Shown: positions 17,670-25,989 of the stretch, piece after piece
Position numbering within the stretch: the first letter of the stretch is position 1
Layout of the letters: the number at the start of each line of letters is the position of its first letter
NCBI GenBank assembly: GCA_963691775.1
Contig: OY829369.1
Coordinates: 1,736,001 to 1,800,000, forward strand
From: JAZBPO01 sp963691775
Lineage (GTDB): Bacteria; Pseudomonadota; Gammaproteobacteria; Pseudomonadales; Azotimanducaceae
Direction of reading: 5' to 3'
Length of the DNA stretch: 64,000 nt
Made by a program: the position numbers and the translations under genes
The notes under the pieces: model-generated
What the model was told of the DNA's origin: nothing
Databases searched by the model: none
Seen by the model: the letters and a program-made list of their open reading frames with translations, nothing else

Positions 17670-19530
17670 TTCCGGTCTCCAGCGCAACCGCTCGTGCACA
17701 CCGCGCTTGCAGCGCTGCGTCGAGCGCAAGGGCGTTGGCACGCGTCAGCAGGCGGCCCGCCGCCTCGGGGTCACGCCGCGACGACACGCGGCACTGCGGC
17801 AGCCAGCGCGCGAGCACGGCGCGCTCCTCGTCGTGTCTTGCCTCGCCAAACAGACGCGCGCCCAGCGCCTGCACCGCGCGCACGTCCGATGGGTCAGCAC
17901 GATGCGCTCGATCGAGCAGCTCGATGTCACTGCGCACTGCGCCGCCCGGCAGGGAGACCGAACCGCCGAGTCGCCCGATCAGGGCACCGTAGGCAAGGTG
18001 CGAATCGCGATCATAGGGGTCGCGGGCGACGGCCAATTCGTAATAGCTGATGGCACTGGCGAGAAGATAGCGCGCGCTTTGCTCGTCTGCCGCAGAAGCC
18101 GCCTCCCGCGCTCGAACCTCGGCAAGAAAGGCTGCCGGAACCGAGTCATCAGGATTCATGGTCACCAGTGCCCGCGCGACCTGCTGCTGCACCGGCGGGC
18201 TGCGCAGCCAGTCCCGCCCGGGCCAGCCGACGTGCCCCATGAGCGCCGTTGCCGACAGCGCATCAAGCGCAAGCGCGGCAAGCATGAGCGCCAGCACAAG
18301 GCCCTGAACAAGGCGGACGCCCGCGCGCAGCTGCTCATCCACCATCACACGCAGCGGACGCGCGAGCACGCCGGCCCAGATGCCGATCAGCAGCGCAAGG
18401 GGCGCAACGTAGAGCGTGAAGTTGACGAGTCCGTGTGCCAGCGCGCCGAGCGCGGCCATGCCGAATCCCGTGGCAACCAGCGCATGCGCATCCCCAGACC
18501 ATGCCTGCACCGCGCGCCGGCCCGTCGTCAGGAGCAACCAGGCGACGAACGCGAGCAGCAACAGCGCACCCGGCAGACCCGTTTCGTGCGCAATCTGGAG
18601 CCAGTCATTGTGGGCAAAGTAGCCTGCGGTCGTTTGCTCTGCCGCGGTACGCAGCGATGGATAGAGAAGATGAAAGGTCTGTGGACCCGTTCCAGTGAGC
18701 GGATGGCTCGCGAGCAGATCAAGCGCAGCGCGGGCGAGCTCAAGGCGAATCGCGATACCCGTACCTGCACCGTTGCCGGCGGCGCTTCCCGCATCCAAGG
18801 CGGGGGAAAGGAGCAGCAAAGCGACTGCAAGCCCGCCCCCAGCACCTGCCGCAACCCCCACGGCAAGACGTCCGCGGCGCCAGGCGAACGAAAGCGATGC
18901 AAGCGCCATGGCCGCCGCCACGAGCATCCCGGCCCGCGATTCCACGACGATCAGAAGCACCATCGCCAGCGCGGCGGCGAGCCCGACCGCCACGAGGGGG
19001 CCGGGTCCGAGCGAACGATCTGCCGCAAGCGCCGTGAACAGAGCGGGCGGCCAGGTCAGGTTCACCAGGGTCGCGACATTGTTCGGATCGGACAGAGTAA
19101 GCGGCGCCGAATCGGGCAGAACCACGAAATTGAAGAGCGCTGCAACGAGCGCGATTGATGCGATCGCGAGCAGCCGCCACGTCAGAGCGTCGGGCCGTCT
19201 GCAGCGGCTACCCAACAGCACGCCGAGGGGCAGCAAGAGCAGCGACCAGGCTGGGGCGATCGAAAGGGAAGGCGAAAGGCTTGCCCGCCAGCTCATGAAC
19301 AGCCAGAGCATTGCCATCGTGGTGGCGACCTCAAGGCGGGAGATCGACCGGTCTGGGGCGGCGATCCCCAGAGCGAAGCAAAGCGCGAGCGCAGACCAGA
19401 AGAGCACAGGGATTTCGTGTGCGGGGCCGTTGTAGAGGGTGGCCGCCGCGTATGCGAGGGCAACGAGGAGGACAAAGGCCTTGTCACGCAGATCGGTGAC
19501 CGGGGCGACTGTGCTAGGGTGCGTCTCCAA
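17659..19530 (-). CDS. Wzy/O-antigen-ligase-like membrane protein B (PglL-type candidate)
   Basis: About 623 residues, arranged like its downstream neighbour: some ten or more hydrophobic segments, a periplasmic loop with HPLTGTGPQTF and FAHNDWLQIAHETGLP (HND at about 307-309), and a C-terminal helical region of roughly 190 residues with TPR-like spacing. The two genes are tandem paralogues of modest similarity rather than a recent duplication. The first gene of a two-gene unit, it starts close to a divergent small ORF. No in-frame ATG suits the start; TTG 19530 is a guess and GTG 19590 is possible. Pilin glycosylation is inferred from location only. Confidence 0.78.
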   Translation of the reverse strand: METHPSTVAPVTDLRDKAFVLLVALAYAAATLYNGPAHEIPVLFWSALALCFALGIAAPDRSISRLEVATTMAMLWLFMSWRASLSPSLSIAPAWSLLLLPLGVLLGSRCRRPDALTWRLLAIASIALVAALFNFVVLPDSAPLTLSDPNNVATLVNLTWPPALFTALAADRSLGPGPLVAVGLAAALAMVLLIVVESRAGMLVAAAMALASLSFAWRRGRLAVGVAAGAGGGLAVALLLLSPALDAGSAAGNGAGTGIAIRLELARAALDLLASHPLTGTGPQTFHLLYPSLRTAAEQTTAGYFAHNDWLQIAHETGLPGALLLLAFVAWLLLTTGRRAVQAWSGDAHALVATGFGMAALGALAHGLVNFTLYVAPLALLIGIWAGVLARPLRVMVDEQLRAGVRLVQGLVLALMLAALALDALSATALMGHVGWPGRDWLRSPPVQQQVARALVTMNPDDSVPAAFLAEVRAREAASAADEQSARYLLASAISYYELAVARDPYDRDSHLAYGALIGRLGGSVSLPGGAVRSDIELLDRAHRADPSDVRAVQALGARLFGEARHDEERAVLARWLPQCRVSSRRDPEAAGRLLTRANALALDAALQARCARAVALETGNER

Positions 19531-19550
19531 CCTCAGGTCCCCACCCCGCC

Positions 19551-19697
19551 ATGACCGACCGTGACCCCGATCCCGAACGCATCGAGCCACCAGAAAAGGC
19601 GTTTCACCTCTGGCGCCTGCTGAGCGTGATCGGGCTCGTGATGCTCGTGCTCATGGGAATCGCGGCCCTTGTGAACATCCTCGTGCTCGGATACTGA
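19551..19697 (+). CDS. Small single-pass membrane protein, 48 residues (hypothetical)
   Basis: ATG 19551 to TGA 19697. The N-terminal half is charged and proline-rich (MTDRDPDPERIEPPEKAF). The C-terminal half is a single strongly hydrophobic helix (about residues 21-46) ending VNILVLGY. That charged-head/transmembrane-tail pattern is unlikely by chance and resembles small inner-membrane peptides. It lies divergently from ligase B and just before the minus-strand tRNA-Thr. The ribosome site is poor (CAGGT about 12 bases upstream), which lowers confidence. No function can be assigned. Confidence 0.5.
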   Translation: MTDRDPDPERIEPPEKAFHLWRLLSVIGLVMLVLMGIAALVNILVLGY

Positions 19698-19724
19698 GCC
19701 ACCGACAGGGCGCGCGCACGGAGA

Positions 19725-19800
<76 letters not shown>

Positions 19801-19886
19801 ACGAGACCCCATTGCGGAAGGCGCGCAGCCTATACGCACCCTGAAAAGCGCGCAAGGCCAGGTCACCCATGGCGCGACGCTCGGGC

Positions 19887-20252
19887 TCAGGGAAACGTTC
19901 GCGCGACGACGCGTCCGGTGGAGGTGTCCGTGGCAGTCACCGTGTAAGTGCCCGTGTCGGTGGTCACGACGTAGACGGTTGTCCCATTGTCTCCCGTCGG
20001 CGCCCAGTCGATCGCAGCCTCGAGATCCTGCGCACCGGCCGGATCCCAAGTGCCCGCTGCGTAGGCCCCGTTGCGCAGGCGGAAGTCCTCCTGAAACATG
20101 CGCATGGTGTCGATGTTCTGCACCATGACCGCTTCCTCTGCGGTCTCGATGTAATCGACGTAGGCGGGAATCGCGATCGCTGCAACGATGCCGATGATCG
20201 CCACCGAGATCATGAGCTCGATGAGGGTGAACCCCTTCTGGGTACTGTGCAT
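19887..20252 (-). CDS. Type IV pilin 1
   Basis: 121-residue prepilin. The leader MHSTQKG is followed by the cleavage site G|FTLIELMISV with Glu at +5, the class III/type IVa signature, and a hydrophobic helix to about residue 30. Start ATG 20252 has AGGAGG seven bases upstream. The globular part is short and Thr-rich at its end (TTDTGTYTVTATDTSTG), a possible beta-strand and O-glycosylation target. It contains no cysteine, so it lacks the disulfide-closed D-region of classical type IVa pilins. It could be a second major or a minor pilin. It is separated from pilin 2 by a strong terminator, so it likely has its own promoter. Confidence 0.93.
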   Translation of the reverse strand: MHSTQKGFTLIELMISVAIIGIVAAIAIPAYVDYIETAEEAVMVQNIDTMRMFQEDFRLRNGAYAAGTWDPAGAQDLEAAIDWAPTGDNGTTVYVVTTDTGTYTVTATDTSTGRVVARTFP

Positions 20253-20348
20253 TCGAACTGCCTCCTCGCAGACGCTCGCGCCTAGCGGCGATCGATCGCA
20301 ATCATAGCGCCCGTCAGGTGACGCGAAAACGCTTGCCCAAATACAAGA

Positions 20349-20379
20349 AAACCGGACATCCCGACGGGATGTCCGGTTT
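20349..20379 (-). terminator. Rho-independent terminator after pilin 2
   Basis: A perfect 14-bp stem (20349-20362 with 20366-20379) and a 3-base loop, followed on the minus strand by TTTTCTTGTATTT. It lies 43 bases beyond the pilin 2 stop, between the two pilin genes, and would let pilin 2 be expressed independently of pilin 1. Confidence 0.85.
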
Positions 20380-20422
20380 CCGCGCTCCGCGCCCGCACAT
20401 GACGGGCGCTCAGCTCACCGCA

Positions 20423-20857
20423 TCAGATGTTCGAGGTGTTGATAATGCGCTCTGCCTGGCCCGAGAAGTCCTCGTAGCTCGGACGCGTTACGGTGTAGAT
20501 AAAAATACCGGTGCCCGACGTTGTTTGAGCGACGCCGACGATGCCGCCGTCATCGTCAGCCGCCCCAGCATATGCAGCGCTGCCGTTTGGCGCCGTGCCG
20601 CCCTGGCCGTTAAGCGCCGCGATGACGGTCGGACCGTCCGGGAAGGCCCCCGTGATGCCAATCGCCTGATTCGTGCGCACCCTGCGGACCTCGTTTTGAA
20701 TGAAACGCGCACCTTCTTCGAAGTGCGACTGTACCTTCGACATGTTAGCGGTCTTGATGTAGTCCTGGTACGCGGGCAGTGCAACTGCAGCGAGAATGCC
20801 GATGATCGCAACCACGATCATGAGTTCGATAAGGGTGAAACCCTTCTGCGTCTTCAT
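20423..20857 (-). CDS. pilA: Type IV pilin 2 (probable major pilin)
   Basis: 144-residue prepilin with leader MKTQKG, cleavage before FTLIELMIVV and Glu at +5; the hydrophobic N-terminal helix continues as AAVALPAYQDYIKTANMSKV, the classic PilA/PilE sequence. The ribosome site GGGAG is eight bases before ATG 20857. The globular domain is Gly/Ala/Asp-rich and has no cysteine, so the usual C-terminal disulfide loop is missing. Location next to divergent pilB, a sigma54-type promoter and a dedicated terminator point to the major subunit. The C-terminus (ERIINTSNI) has a Ser near the end, the position glycosylated by TfpO in some Pseudomonas pilins; modification here is speculation. Confidence 0.93.
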   Translation of the reverse strand: MKTQKGFTLIELMIVVAIIGILAAVALPAYQDYIKTANMSKVQSHFEEGARFIQNEVRRVRTNQAIGITGAFPDGPTVIAALNGQGGTAPNGSAAYAGAADDDGGIVGVAQTTSGTGIFIYTVTRPSYEDFSGQAERIINTSNI

Positions 20858-20936
20858 TTATTTCTCCCAGTCCTTCCCGAAATGAACGTGGCGATGCGCC
20901 GGTACGACGACGTAAGCCGTCTTAACAAAAGACTCT

Positions 20937-20952
20937 AGCAGATGCTGTGCCA
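20937..20952 (-). promoter_or_regulatory. Sigma54 (-24/-12) promoter of pilin 2
   Basis: On the minus strand: TGGCAC-A-GCAT-CTGCT, against consensus TGGCACRNNNNTTGCW with a single mismatch. TGGCAC occupies 20952-20947 and CTGC 20941-20938. It is 80-95 bases before the pilA ATG. pilA is sigma54/PilR-dependent in Pseudomonas; PilS/PilR are not in the window. Confidence 0.75.
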
Positions 20953-20984
20953 ATCTCTACCCACTGCCTCAGGCCCTCAAATCT

Positions 20985-21000
20985 GTGCGCTCGTGCGCAC
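20985..21000. repeat. Perfect palindrome upstream of the pilA promoter
   Basis: GTGCGC (20985-20990), TCGT, GCGCAC (20995-21000). It lies about 60-75 bases upstream of the predicted pilA start of transcription. It could be a regulator site or simply a GC-rich inverted repeat. Confidence 0.45.
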
Positions 21001-21015
21001 TTTGATCGCCAAGGG

Positions 21016-21093
21016 GTGACACTGAGCGTCACGCCGCTTTGCGATTCGCCCGCGACGCACGTTTAAAGGGCAAAAAGTGACGCGCAGCGTCAC
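21016..21093. promoter_or_regulatory. Two matching 17-bp palindromes at enhancer distance from pilA
   Basis: GTGACACTGAGCGTCAC (21016-21032) and GTGACGCGCAGCGTCAC (21077-21093) share the form GTGAC-N7-GTCAC with 14 of 17 identical bases. Their centres are 61 bases apart, near six helical turns. They lie roughly 90-105 and 150-167 bases upstream of the expected pilA transcription start, where bacterial enhancer-binding proteins act on sigma54 promoters. They may be PilR-type sites; they also lie upstream of pilB. Confidence 0.6.
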
Positions 21094-21301
21094 ATTCGGT
21101 CTACGCTCCCCAGGAACGGACCGCCAACGCCGGATCGCGCAGCTGCATACGCAGCAGGTCAATCGCCTCGGTTCAGCGCATTCTTGCTGTCGACACAGTC
21201 GTTTACACATCGATAAACTCTTTCCGGGCGGCGACCTTGCGGTCCACTCCTGCAACTGTATCTCGGGGCGCTTCGCGACCCGATGAAGCGGACGGTACGC
21301 G

Positions 21302-23029
21302 ATGGCAACCGAAGCGATTCCTCTCTCGGGCCTGGCCCGACGCCTGGTGCAGGACGGCATCATCGCCGCTGAGGCGGCACAGACCGCAGCTGACGATGCC
21401 CGCAAGGAACGCATTCCTTTCGTCACCCACCTGGTCAAGGGTGGGCTCGCCGCGCCGAAGGAAATCGCGAACTCCGCGTCCGAGGAGTTCGGCGTTCCCC
21501 TTTTCGACCTTGGCGCCTTCGACTTCGAGGCCATTCCCAAGGAGCTGGTTTCCGAGAAACTGATCCGCGCGCACAACGCCCTGCCGCTCGTGCGCCGCGG
21601 CGTGCGCTTGTTCGTGGCCGTATCAGATCCGACCAACCTCCAGGGCTTGGATGAAATCAAGTTCCAGACTGGCGTGAACACCGAGCCGGTGCTGGTCGAG
21701 GAAGACAAGCTCGCGCAGATGATCGAGCAGCATCTGAGTCGTGAAGAAGCGAACGCGTTCGACGACCTCGGCGGAGACGAGGACCTCGAGAACCTGGAAA
21801 CGGAAGCGGTAGACGCCAACGCCGCGCCGGACGACGACGAATCCGGCGGTGCGGACGAAACGCCGATCGTGCGTTTCGTGAACAAGATGCTGCTCGACGC
21901 CATCAAGACCGACGCGTCGGACATCCACTTCGAACCCTACGAGAAATCCTATCGCGTGCGCTTCCGGCGGGACGGCATCCTGCAGGAGGTCGCTCGGCCG
22001 CCGGCCAATCTCGGTGTACGTCTCTCGGCCCGGCTCAAGGTCATGTCGGAGATGGACATTTCCGAGCGCCGGATTCCGCAGGACGGCAGGATCAAGATGA
22101 AGATCTCGAAGTCGAAGGCCATCGACTTCCGGGTGAACACCTGCCCGACGCTGTTCGGCGAAAAGGTCGTACTGCGAATCCTCGATCCATCGAGCACGAA
22201 AATGGGCATCGACATGCTCGGCTACGAGGATGACCAGAAGGCCCTTTACCTGGAGGCGCTGGAATCACCTCAGGGCATGATCCTCGTGACCGGCCCGACG
22301 GGCTCCGGCAAGACCGTATCCCTCTACACAGGTCTGAATATCCTCAATGTCGAGGGTCGGAACATCGCTACCGCCGAAGACCCGGTGGAGTTCAACTTCG
22401 AAGGCATCAATCAGGTCAACGTGAACGCAAAGGTCGGCCTCGATTTCTCATCGGCCCTGCGCTCTTTCCTGCGCCAGGACCCGGACGTGATCATGGTGGG
22501 CGAGATACGGGACCTGGAAACCGCCGAGATCGCCATCAAGGCGGCGCAGACGGGGCACATGGTGCTGTCCACCCTGCACACGAACTCCGCGCCCGAGACG
22601 CTCACTCGCCTGCGCAACATGGGCGTGCCCTCTTTCAACATCGCCACGTCAGTGAACCTGATCATCGCCCAGCGCCTTGCGCGGCGCCTGTGCCCGAACT
22701 GCAAAATGCCCCAGGACGTGCCCCCGGATGCAATGCTTGAGATGGGCTTCACAGAAGAAGACGTCGCAAGCGAGTACCAATTATTCGAGCCGAACCTTGA
22801 AGGGTGCGAAAAGTGCTCGGCCGGCTACAAGGGCCGCGTGGGGATCTACGAGGTGGTGAAAATGACGGAGCCGCTACGCCGGATCGTCATGGAAGACGGC
22901 AACTCGATAGAGATCGCCGACGTGGCGAAGGAACAGGGCTTCAATTCGCTGCCGCGCTCCGGACTGCTGAAAGCGCTCCAGGGCGTCACCAGCCTCGCCG
23001 AGGTCAATCGCGTCACCCTTGGGCACTGA
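21302..23029 (+). CDS. pilB: Type IV pilus extension ATPase PilB
   Basis: 575-residue GspE/PilB-family hexameric ATPase powering pilus assembly at the inner membrane. The N-terminal PilB/MshEN-like domain (about residues 1-150) is followed by an acidic linker and the catalytic domain with Walker A GPTGSGKT (K337), the Asp box (ATAEDPVE), Walker B (VGEIRDLETA) and His box. A zinc-binding tetracysteine is intact at C464, C467, C502 and C505. It opens the pilB-pilC-pilD-coaE-yacG run. The ribosome site is weak. Confidence 0.98.
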   Translation: MATEAIPLSGLARRLVQDGIIAAEAAQTAADDARKERIPFVTHLVKGGLAAPKEIANSASEEFGVPLFDLGAFDFEAIPKELVSEKLIRAHNALPLVRRGVRLFVAVSDPTNLQGLDEIKFQTGVNTEPVLVEEDKLAQMIEQHLSREEANAFDDLGGDEDLENLETEAVDANAAPDDDESGGADETPIVRFVNKMLLDAIKTDASDIHFEPYEKSYRVRFRRDGILQEVARPPANLGVRLSARLKVMSEMDISERRIPQDGRIKMKISKSKAIDFRVNTCPTLFGEKVVLRILDPSSTKMGIDMLGYEDDQKALYLEALESPQGMILVTGPTGSGKTVSLYTGLNILNVEGRNIATAEDPVEFNFEGINQVNVNAKVGLDFSSALRSFLRQDPDVIMVGEIRDLETAEIAIKAAQTGHMVLSTLHTNSAPETLTRLRNMGVPSFNIATSVNLIIAQRLARRLCPNCKMPQDVPPDAMLEMGFTEEDVASEYQLFEPNLEGCEKCSAGYKGRVGIYEVVKMTEPLRRIVMEDGNSIEIADVAKEQGFNSLPRSGLLKALQGVTSLAEVNRVTLGH

Positions 23030-23060
23030 AGCGCTGATCAGCTGCAGGAGATAGATCGTC

Positions 23061-24296
23061 ATGGCCGAGAGCGCCGTATACGTCTACGAGGGGACCGATC
23101 GCTCCGGAAAGAAGACCAAGGGCACGATCACCGGCGTGAATCCGCAGGCGGTCAAGGTCGAATTGCGCAAGCAGGGCATCAACGCCCGCAAGGTCACTCG
23201 CAAGTCCGAAAGTATCCTGGCGAAACTCAGTTCCGCAGGGGGCAAGGTCACGACGGGAGACGTGACCCTGTTCACGCGCCAGATGGCGACCATGATGAAG
23301 GCGGGCGTGCCGCTTGTTCAGTCCTTCGATATCGTCGCGGACGGCCTCGACAACCCCAAGCTACGCGATCTGGTGAAGGCCGTGCGGACAGACGTGTCCG
23401 CAGGCAACAGCTTCGCGTCGGCCATCCGCAAGCACCCGGAGCACTTTGACGAGCTGTTCTGCAACCTCGTCGATTCCGGTGAGCAGTCCGGTGCGCTCGA
23501 GACCATGCTTGACCGGGTGGCCACCTACAAGGAAAAGACCGAGTCCCTGAAAGCGAAGATCAAGAAAGCGATGACCTATCCGATCTCGGTGATCTGCGTT
23601 GCCTTCATCGTCTCCGGCATCCTGCTCATCAAAGTCGTCCCGCAGTTCGAGGACATCTTTGCAGGCTTCGGCGCCGAACTGCCGGCCTTTACGCAGATGG
23701 TCATCGGTCTGTCGGAGTTCGCGCAAACCTACTGGTTCGCGATCGTCGCGGCGGTGGGCCTGCTGATCTTCTCCATCGGCCAGATTCTGAAGCGGTCAGA
23801 GCTCGCCCAGGACGCCTTCGACCGCATGCTTCTGAAGATGCCCATCGTCGGGGACATCATCAACAAGTCAGCCGTCGCGCGGTTCGCGCGTACGCTGTCG
23901 ACGACCTTCGCCGCCGGCGTACCGCTCGTCGACGCACTGAAATCGGTCTCTGGCGCGACCGGCAACGTCGTCTACAAGCAGGCGGTGGACACGATCGCCG
24001 ATGAAGTCTCGACAGGGACCCAGCTCACCTTCGCGATGCGCGCGACCGGGGTATGGCCCAACATGGTGCTGCAGATGACATCGATCGGCGAGGAGTCGGG
24101 CGCCCTCGACGAGATGCTCGACAAGGCCGCGAGCTACTTCGAAGAGCAGGTCGACAATGCCGTGGATTCGCTCACCGACCTCATGGAACCGCTCATCATG
24201 TCGGTTCTGGGGGTGCTCGTCGGCGGCCTGATCATCGCCATGTACCTGCCGATCTTCCAGCTCGGTTCGGTCGTAGGCGGAGATGGCGGCCACTGA
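23061..24296 (+). CDS. pilC: Type IV pilus inner-membrane platform protein PilC
   Basis: 411-residue polytopic GspF/PilC-family protein that links the assembly ATPase to pilin insertion. The two repeated cytosolic GspF domains are visible (FTRQMATMMKAGVPLVQSF near residue 75 and FARTLSTTFAAGVPLVDAL near residue 275), each followed by hydrophobic segments; a last membrane helix lies near the C-terminus (MSVLGVLVGGLIIAMYLPIF). It starts 31 bases after pilB with AGGAG ten bases upstream of ATG. Its end lies close to or overlaps pilD. Confidence 0.98.
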   Translation: MAESAVYVYEGTDRSGKKTKGTITGVNPQAVKVELRKQGINARKVTRKSESILAKLSSAGGKVTTGDVTLFTRQMATMMKAGVPLVQSFDIVADGLDNPKLRDLVKAVRTDVSAGNSFASAIRKHPEHFDELFCNLVDSGEQSGALETMLDRVATYKEKTESLKAKIKKAMTYPISVICVAFIVSGILLIKVVPQFEDIFAGFGAELPAFTQMVIGLSEFAQTYWFAIVAAVGLLIFSIGQILKRSELAQDAFDRMLLKMPIVGDIINKSAVARFARTLSTTFAAGVPLVDALKSVSGATGNVVYKQAVDTIADEVSTGTQLTFAMRATGVWPNMVLQMTSIGEESGALDEMLDKAASYFEEQVDNAVDSLTDLMEPLIMSVLGVLVGGLIIAMYLPIFQLGSVVGGDGGH

Positions 24297-24318
24297 CCGA
24301 CACACAGGCGCCTCAGTC

Positions 24319-25317
24319 ATGAACAGGGCGCGATGCGCCGCCGCGTCTCTGCTTGCGCTGCCGGCCATCGCGATCGCGCAGGCGGGACCCGCGCTCTCAT
24401 CGGTGGAGCATGTGCCGCCGCCAGGACCGCTCGATGCGCCGTTTCTGCTCTGGACCTGGGTCGTGTTCATCGGCCTCTGCGTCGGCAGCTTCCTGAATGT
24501 CGTGATTCACCGCCTGCCCATCATGGAACGCCGAGCGGCGGTTTCCTGGGCGCAGGGCTATCTTGCTGATCACGACCCGGGCGCCCTGTCTTCCACTACG
24601 GCGCCGGATCGATCCGCGCCGGCGGCGCCGGATGCAGAGCCCTTCAATCTGATGGTCCCGCGCTCAGCTTGCCCACAGTGCGGGCACCAGATCGCGGCGC
24701 TCGAGAACGTCCCGATCGTCAGCTGGCTTGCGCTACGCGGCCGCTGCAGCGCCTGCAAGACGCCGATTTCCGCGCGCTATCCCGTCATCGAAGGGCTGAC
24801 GGCAGTACTTACGGTGATCGCGATCACCGCGCACGGGTTCACGCCGGCGGGCGTCCTGGCTGCGTTCTTCACCTGGGCGCTGATCGCACTCACCATGATC
24901 GACGTCGACCACATGGAACTACCGGACGCGATCGTCTACCCGCTGCTCTGGCTCGGCCTGCTCGCGAATACGGCGGAGGTCTTCGTCCCGCTCTCGCACG
25001 CGGTGGTCGGCGCGGCGATCGGCTATGGCTTTCTTTGGTCCCTGTACTGGGCGTTTCGCCTGCTAACGGGCAAGGAAGGCATGGGCTACGGCGACTTCAA
25101 GCTCATGGCCGCAATGGGTGCCTGGCTGGGGTGGGCATCACTGCCCGGCCTGCTCCTGCTGTCTTCCCTCTCCGGGCTCATCGCCTTCGCGGCGCTTCGC
25201 GTCACCGGACAGCTCGCGAGCGACGCGCCCATGCCCTTCGGACCTGCCATCGCCCTCGCAGGCTACCTCGCCCTGATACTTCCGGCCCTTGGCATTGCCG
25301 TGCCCGGCCTGCCCTGA
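24319..25317 (+). CDS. pilD: Prepilin peptidase / N-methyltransferase PilD
   Basis: Bifunctional inner-membrane aspartyl protease that cleaves prepilin leaders and N-methylates the new N-terminus. The cytoplasmic zinc loop has C118, C121, C143 and C146; the protease aspartates lie in MIDVDH (D195/D197) and GYGDFK (D259). About seven or eight membrane segments follow. Two features differ from Pseudomonas PilD: about 45 extra N-terminal residues with a signal-like hydrophobic stretch, and a Pro/Ala/Ser-rich insert between HRLPIMERR and the zinc loop. Start ATG 24319 (MNRARCAAAS) is preferred; ATG 24283 would overlap pilC by 14 bases and has AGGCGGAG close upstream. Confidence 0.95.
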   Translation: MNRARCAAASLLALPAIAIAQAGPALSSVEHVPPPGPLDAPFLLWTWVVFIGLCVGSFLNVVIHRLPIMERRAAVSWAQGYLADHDPGALSSTTAPDRSAPAAPDAEPFNLMVPRSACPQCGHQIAALENVPIVSWLALRGRCSACKTPISARYPVIEGLTAVLTVIAITAHGFTPAGVLAAFFTWALIALTMIDVDHMELPDAIVYPLLWLGLLANTAEVFVPLSHAVVGAAIGYGFLWSLYWAFRLLTGKEGMGYGDFKLMAAMGAWLGWASLPGLLLLSSLSGLIAFAALRVTGQLASDAPMPFGPAIALAGYLALILPALGIAVPGLP

Positions 25318-25377
25318 GGCTCGCCGGATCGGCGACACAATCGTAGAATCGCGGGCCTCATCGTGCGGGGGCTCAGC

Positions 25378-25989
25378 ATGTTCGTCGTCGGACTCACCGG
25401 AGGCATCGGTAGCGGTAAAACCGCCGTCTCTGACCGCTTTGCAGCGCTCGGCATCGAGATCGTCGACGCCGACGTTGCCGCTCGTATCGTCGTGGAACCG
25501 GGGCGGCCCGCCCTTGCGGAAATCGCCGAGCACTTCGGCGCCGAAGTCATCGACCCGAGCGGCGCACTCGATCGCGCCGCACTGCGTACACGCGTGTTCT
25601 CCGATCCGGACGCGCGCCGCTGGCTGGAGCAGCTACTGCACCCGCGCATCGCCGACGAGATCCGCAGCGGCATCGAAGGCGCGACCTCGCCCTACACGAT
25701 GCTCGTCTCGCCGCTGCTCCTAGAGGCGGGTCAGGCAACCTACGCCCATCGCATTCTGGTGGTCGACGTCCCCGTGGAGATGCAGGTTGCACGCACCATG
25801 GCCCGTGACGACAACGACGAAGCGCAGGTGCGGCGGATTATCGCGGCACAGTCTCCACGAGAAGACCGGCTCAAGCGCGCCGACGATGTGATCCAGAACG
25901 ATCAGGGATTGGACGCCCTGGACAGGGCCGTAGCGGAACTCCACGCCCGCTATCTGGCGCTCGCCGTCGCACGAGACGACGATCAATGA
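25378..25989 (+). CDS. coaE: Dephospho-CoA kinase
   Basis: Phosphorylates dephospho-CoA in the last step of coenzyme A synthesis. 203 residues with P-loop GGIGSGKT (residues 8-15), the DAD motif of the CoA-binding region, and the family run LVVDVPVEMQVARTMARD. ATG 25378 (MFVVGLTGG) gives the conserved N-terminus; GTG 25363 is an upstream option. It follows pilD and overlaps yacG by four bases (ATGA). The zapD gene that often separates coaE and yacG is absent. Confidence 0.96.
   Translation: MFVVGLTGGIGSGKTAVSDRFAALGIEIVDADVAARIVVEPGRPALAEIAEHFGAEVIDPSGALDRAALRTRVFSDPDARRWLEQLLHPRIADEIRSGIEGATSPYTMLVSPLLLEAGQATYAHRILVVDVPVEMQVARTMARDDNDEAQVRRIIAAQSPREDRLKRADDVIQNDQGLDALDRAVAELHARYLALAVARDDDQ

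Larger units (their letters stand above)
20858..21301. other. Divergent pilA-pilB intergenic region
   Basis: 444 bases without a credible gene. It holds the pilA leader, the sigma54-type promoter (20937-20952), three palindromes (20985-21000, 21016-21032, 21077-21093) and, nearer pilB, no clear sigma70 hexamers. Parts are less GC-rich than the surroundings. Confidence 0.7.

Noticed and set aside
15474..18050. Open frame of 858 codons on the plus strand
   Set aside because: Antisense to ligase A and the end of ligase B; composition is Arg/Ala/His/Gln-rich without domains or membrane segments, while the minus-strand frames encode clear membrane proteins.
17479..19158. Open frame of 559 codons on the plus strand
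   Set aside because: Antisense shadow of ligase B; highly charged low-complexity sequence.
20312..20323. CGTCAGGTGACG near pilin 1, similar to half-sites upstream of pilA
   Set aside because: The half-sites are in inverted order and closely spaced, so it does not match the GTGAC-N7-GTCAC form; no sigma54-type promoter with correct spacing was found for pilin 1.
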